Shown here: piece after piece, positions 7,733-8,946 of the stretch
Layout: each line of letters starts with the position of its first letter
Numbering within the stretch: the first letter of the stretch is position 1
NCBI GenBank assembly: GCA_012798275.1
Contig: JAAZNO010000012.1
Coordinates: 1-8,946 of the forward strand
DNA length: 8,946 nt
Origin: Chloroflexota bacterium
GTDB taxonomy: Bacteria > Chloroflexota > Anaerolineae > B4-G1 > SLSP01
Direction of reading: 5' to 3'
Program-made: the position numbers and the translations under genes
Notes under the pieces: generated by a model
Databases searched by the model: none
Seen by the model: the letters and a program-made list of their open reading frames with translations, nothing else
Told to the model about the DNA's origin: nothing

Positions 7733-7746
7733 CGCGCTTCAGCGCG
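7733..7746. repeat. Small REP-like hairpin
   Basis: Arms cgcgc (7733-7737) and gcgcg (7742-7746) around a ttca loop, inside a context that reads CCACCGCGCTGAAGCGCG on the minus strand. Hairpins of this shape are often dispersed REP-like repeats in G+C-rich bacteria. Whether this one is repeated cannot be judged from one copy. Confidence 0.3.
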
Positions 7747-7783
7747 GTGGGCTCGTGTCGAACCGGTGAGCCGTCGCCGTCGC

Positions 7784-7799
7784 TGCTCACGTGCTCACA
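7784..7799. repeat. Tandem 8-mer near the putative operon promoter
   Basis: Two adjacent copies, tgctcacg and tgctcaca, differ only at the last base and abut the possible -10 element at 7799-7804. The position would suit an operator or transcription start region; this is suggestion only. Confidence 0.3.
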
Positions 7800-7827
7800 T
7801 TCTAAAAAACGCAAGATTTCCTGGCGA
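7799..7827 (-). promoter_or_regulatory. Possible sigma-70 promoter of the transporter operon
   Basis: On the minus strand TCGCCA (7822-7827, 4/6 to TTGACA) is 17 bp from TAGAAT (7799-7804, 5/6 to TATAAT). Transcription would begin near 7792, leaving a 5' leader of roughly 295 nt that includes the candidate leader ORF. The -35 match is modest and other promoters cannot be excluded. Confidence 0.33.
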
Positions 7828-7866
7828 CCTTTGAAGATTGAGTATCAACTTTTGCCCCCTGTCCCC

Positions 7867-7890
7867 TTCCCCCCGCGCGCGCGGGGGGAA
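7867..7890. repeat. 24-bp perfect GC palindrome
   Basis: tt, six C, gcgcgcgc, six G, aa: each 12-base half is the exact reverse complement of the other. There is no spacer, so as RNA the innermost bases must form the loop. It is followed on the plus strand by A and T runs (7889-7904). It could be a structural transcription boundary or part of a dispersed palindromic element together with the adjacent repeat. Confidence 0.6.
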
Positions 7891-7906
7891 AGGAAAACTT
7901 TTTTGT

Positions 7907-7956
7907 GGGGTTTTGCAGGCGGGCGTAGCCCCGCCTGCAAAACCCCCTTATTTTTT
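7907..7956 (+). terminator. Strong terminator-like hairpin (17-bp stem plus T-run)
   Basis: A perfect 17-bp inverted repeat (7907-7923 with 7930-7946) encloses a 6-base loop (cgtagc). On the plus strand it is followed by cttatttttt, the canonical layout of an intrinsic terminator. On the minus strand, where all the genes lie, the hairpin is followed by A-rich sequence. Either it ends antisense transcripts, or it is a dispersed palindromic repeat that happens to border the operon. Confidence 0.5.
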
Positions 7957-8028
7957 CCCGTTCGCACGTTCCCATGCCCATCCATGAGTCGTGCTCCACT
8001 GCATTAACGCCCCCACCATACCCGGCTC

Positions 8029-8289
8029 TCACATGACGCGGAGCAAGCCGCCGGCAAAAAACTGATCGTGGGTCTCTAAACGAATCACGGAGAAAAGCAA
8101 CAGCTGCTGTTGATGGAACAAATCGAACGAGGAATACCGCGAGTGAACGACAGGCGTATCACGCCGCAAACACTTCACAATCCGTTGCCACACGCACGGC
8201 GAGGGCGCGACGTCCCGCAATTCCTCACGGAGCGTAGCTCGCAAAAGACAATCCAAGGCCTGGTCCGACAGTTCGCTAGTTGTAGCCAC
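8029..8289 (-). CDS. Hypothetical protein, 86 aa
   Basis: I do not recognise a named family. The protein is soluble-looking, with no signal peptide or membrane segment. Its first half contains LLRATLREELRDV followed by PSPCVWQRIVKCL (about residues 15-42), an amphipathic-helix, Pro, V-W-x-R-I pattern that I associate loosely with short uncharacterised Chloroflexota proteins. The second half is richer in Phe, Leu and Gln (FDLFHQQQLLLFSVI). The start is GTG at 8289 with an in-frame TAA two codons upstream; GGGG a few bases before it is a weak SD, and TTG codons further in are alternatives. A good promoter lies upstream at 8423-8451, which supports its being a real gene transcribed separately from miaA. 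Codon use is less G+C-biased than in the transporter genes. Confidence 0.5.
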   Translation of the reverse strand: MATTSELSDQALDCLLRATLREELRDVAPSPCVWQRIVKCLRRDTPVVHSRYSSFDLFHQQQLLLFSVIRLETHDQFFAGGLLRVM

Positions 8290-8503
8290 GGTTTACCCCA
8301 CGCTCAACAGCCAGGTCTTCAGCCTTATCATCCACCGATCTACGATACCCGATCCCGTAGCCGATGACCAGTGATAAAACGCCAAGTTACGGCAGTTTTT
8401 AATCCCCCGGTAGGTTCTCAGGAGTTTACCATGAGATGGCTTTCCAGTCAAGCTTTTTATTTTTCAATTGACAAAGAGAATACTCGCTACAGGGCGACGC
8501 GGT
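8290..8503. other. Intergenic region between miaA and the 86-aa gene
   Basis: This 214-bp gap holds the TTGACT-17-TAAACT promoter and a roughly 125-nt leader with a short inverted repeat (CTACG/CGTAG around 8341-8360). No intrinsic terminator is visible after the miaA stop. Confidence 0.6.
8423..8451 (-). promoter_or_regulatory. Sigma-70-type promoter for the 86-aa gene
   Basis: Minus-strand TTGACT (8446-8451, 5/6) and TAAACT (8423-8428, 4/6) are separated by exactly 17 bp, with an A-rich stretch (AAAAATAAAAAG) immediately upstream that resembles an UP element. Transcription would begin near 8415 and give a leader of about 125 nt before the GTG at 8289. I see no known riboswitch in that leader. 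Confidence 0.65.
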
Positions 8504-8946
8504 TCACTTTTGGAAGCCGGTCTTCTCGAACTGCCCCAACCAATCGGTAATCTGGCGCTGCGCTTCCTGCACGGCTCCGGGAGGCAGCCAGGTGATCGCC
8601 GGGTCGTTGAGGCTGAACCAGGCGTATTGCCGACGGATGAAATCGTGTGTGTCCAGCTGAATCCGCGCCGTCACCTCGGCCAACGTCGCCTGCCCCGCAA
8701 AATAGGGCTTGAACTGGCTATAGCCCAACCCGGAGAGCGCCGGCAAGTCCCACCCATAGCCCGCCGCCAGCAGCTGGGCGACCTCATCCGGCAGGCCCGC
8801 CGCCATCATCGCTTCGACCCGCGCATCCGCTCGCGCGTACAACGCCGCCCGCTCCAGGGTCAGCCCCAATTGCAGGACGTGATACGGCGGGGGGAGGCGC
8901 CGACGTTGCGCCGAAAAGGGCATCCCCGTCTTGAGACACACCTCCA
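8504..8946 (-). CDS. miaA: tRNA dimethylallyltransferase MiaA, C-terminal part (cut by window edge)
   Basis: MiaA transfers a dimethylallyl group from DMAPP to N6 of A37 in tRNAs that read UNN codons. About 146 C-terminal residues are in the window; the family is usually about 300 aa, so the P-loop and N-terminal half lie beyond the right edge. Recognisable blocks: TGMPFS (family TGxPxS), LQLGLTLERAALYARADARV, GLPDEVAQLLAAGY, LPALSGLGYSQFKPYFAGQ, and the C-terminal THDFIRRQYAWF followed by DPAITWL, matching the conserved R/K-R-Q-x-x-WF segment. The frame is open to base 8946; a GTG at 8939-8941 is internal, not the start. The stop is TGA at 8504-8506. It is a housekeeping gene, probably functionally unrelated to the transporter. 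Confidence 0.92.
   Translation of the reverse strand, partial: EVCLKTGMPFSAQRRRLPPPYHVLQLGLTLERAALYARADARVEAMMAAGLPDEVAQLLAAGYGWDLPALSGLGYSQFKPYFAGQATLAEVTARIQLDTHDFIRRQYAWFSLNDPAITWLPPGAVQEAQRQITDWLGQFEKTGFQK

Larger units (their letters stand above)
7512..8028. other. Non-coding, hairpin-rich region upstream of the transporter operon
   Basis: About 517 bp between the orphan 86-aa gene and the lipoprotein gene. From low to high coordinate it holds the candidate leader ORF and orphan SD, an A+T-rich stretch (7661-7700), a small hairpin with arms cgcgc/gcgcg (7733-7746), a tandem 8-mer (7784-7799), a possible promoter (7799-7827), a 24-bp GC palindrome (7867-7890) and a strong terminator-like inverted repeat (7907-7956). 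Open frames here have low-complexity, Arg/Pro-rich translations that cross the palindromes, so I call none of them beyond the leader ORF. Confidence 0.6.

Noticed and set aside
7907..7946. The stem-loop as part of a CRISPR array
   Set aside because: Only one inverted repeat is present, with no regularly spaced direct repeats or spacers.
7666..8007. A 113-codon plus-strand frame in the intergenic region
   Set aside because: It runs through the 24-bp palindrome and the stem-loop, and its translation is low-complexity Arg/Pro/Ser. No SD.
8110..8367. An 85-codon plus-strand frame opposite the 86-aa gene
   Set aside because: It overlaps the gene that has a promoter on the minus strand, and its translation lacks recognisable features.

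Overview
All convincing genes in this window lie on the minus strand. The window is best read from its right end: the 3' half of miaA, a small orphan gene with its own promoter, about 530 bp of hairpin-rich non-coding DNA, then a complete ABC importer operon of the oligopeptide/dipeptide (Opp/Dpp, SBP family 5) type running off the left side. The lipoprotein linker of the binding protein (a short Pro/Thr stretch followed by repeated Thr-Val-Glu/Lys-Glu-Val blocks after the lipobox Cys) is typical of Chloroflexota, especially Anaerolineae-like bacteria. The G+C-rich codon use and the long transporter-associated lipoproteins agree with this. The assignment is an inference, because no rRNA or other marker is present.

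Transporter region (positions about 7640 down to 14): binding lipoprotein (856 aa), 207-bp gap with two hairpins, permease B-type (379 aa), permease C-type (449 aa, with an unusually large extracytoplasmic insert), ATPase D-type (319 aa), ATPase F-type (346 aa), and a 67-aa two-helix membrane protein. From the first permease onward the genes overlap (ATGA junctions) or are 3-15 bp apart with good Shine-Dalgarno sequences, so they should be one translationally coupled unit. The binding protein captures a solute outside the membrane, the two permeases form the channel, and the two ATPases drive import. Peptide or oligosaccharide is possible and the substrate cannot be told from sequence.

The most notable observation is that the binding protein appears to be a circular permutation of the SBP_bac_5 fold. 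Motifs that normally lie in the C-terminal half (the L-x-x-GE-D-V, REA-x-x-x-x-IDR and Y-x-K-A blocks) come first. The normal N-terminal half (GG-x-x-x-I-A, VKWHDGS, GTGPF) follows, and a C-terminal beta-sandwich-like domain is appended. Together with the enlarged external loop of its partner permease and the small membrane protein at the operon end, this suggests a structurally divergent importer variety.

Right-hand region: 7512-8028 has no established gene but holds a candidate 36-codon leader ORF, an orphan perfect anti-SD-complementary 11-mer, a plausible promoter, a 24-bp GC palindrome and a 17-bp-stem terminator-like inverted repeat. The gene at 8029-8289 encodes an unrecognised 86-aa protein and is preceded by a strong sigma-70-type promoter (TTGACT-17-TAAACT). 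The window ends inside miaA.
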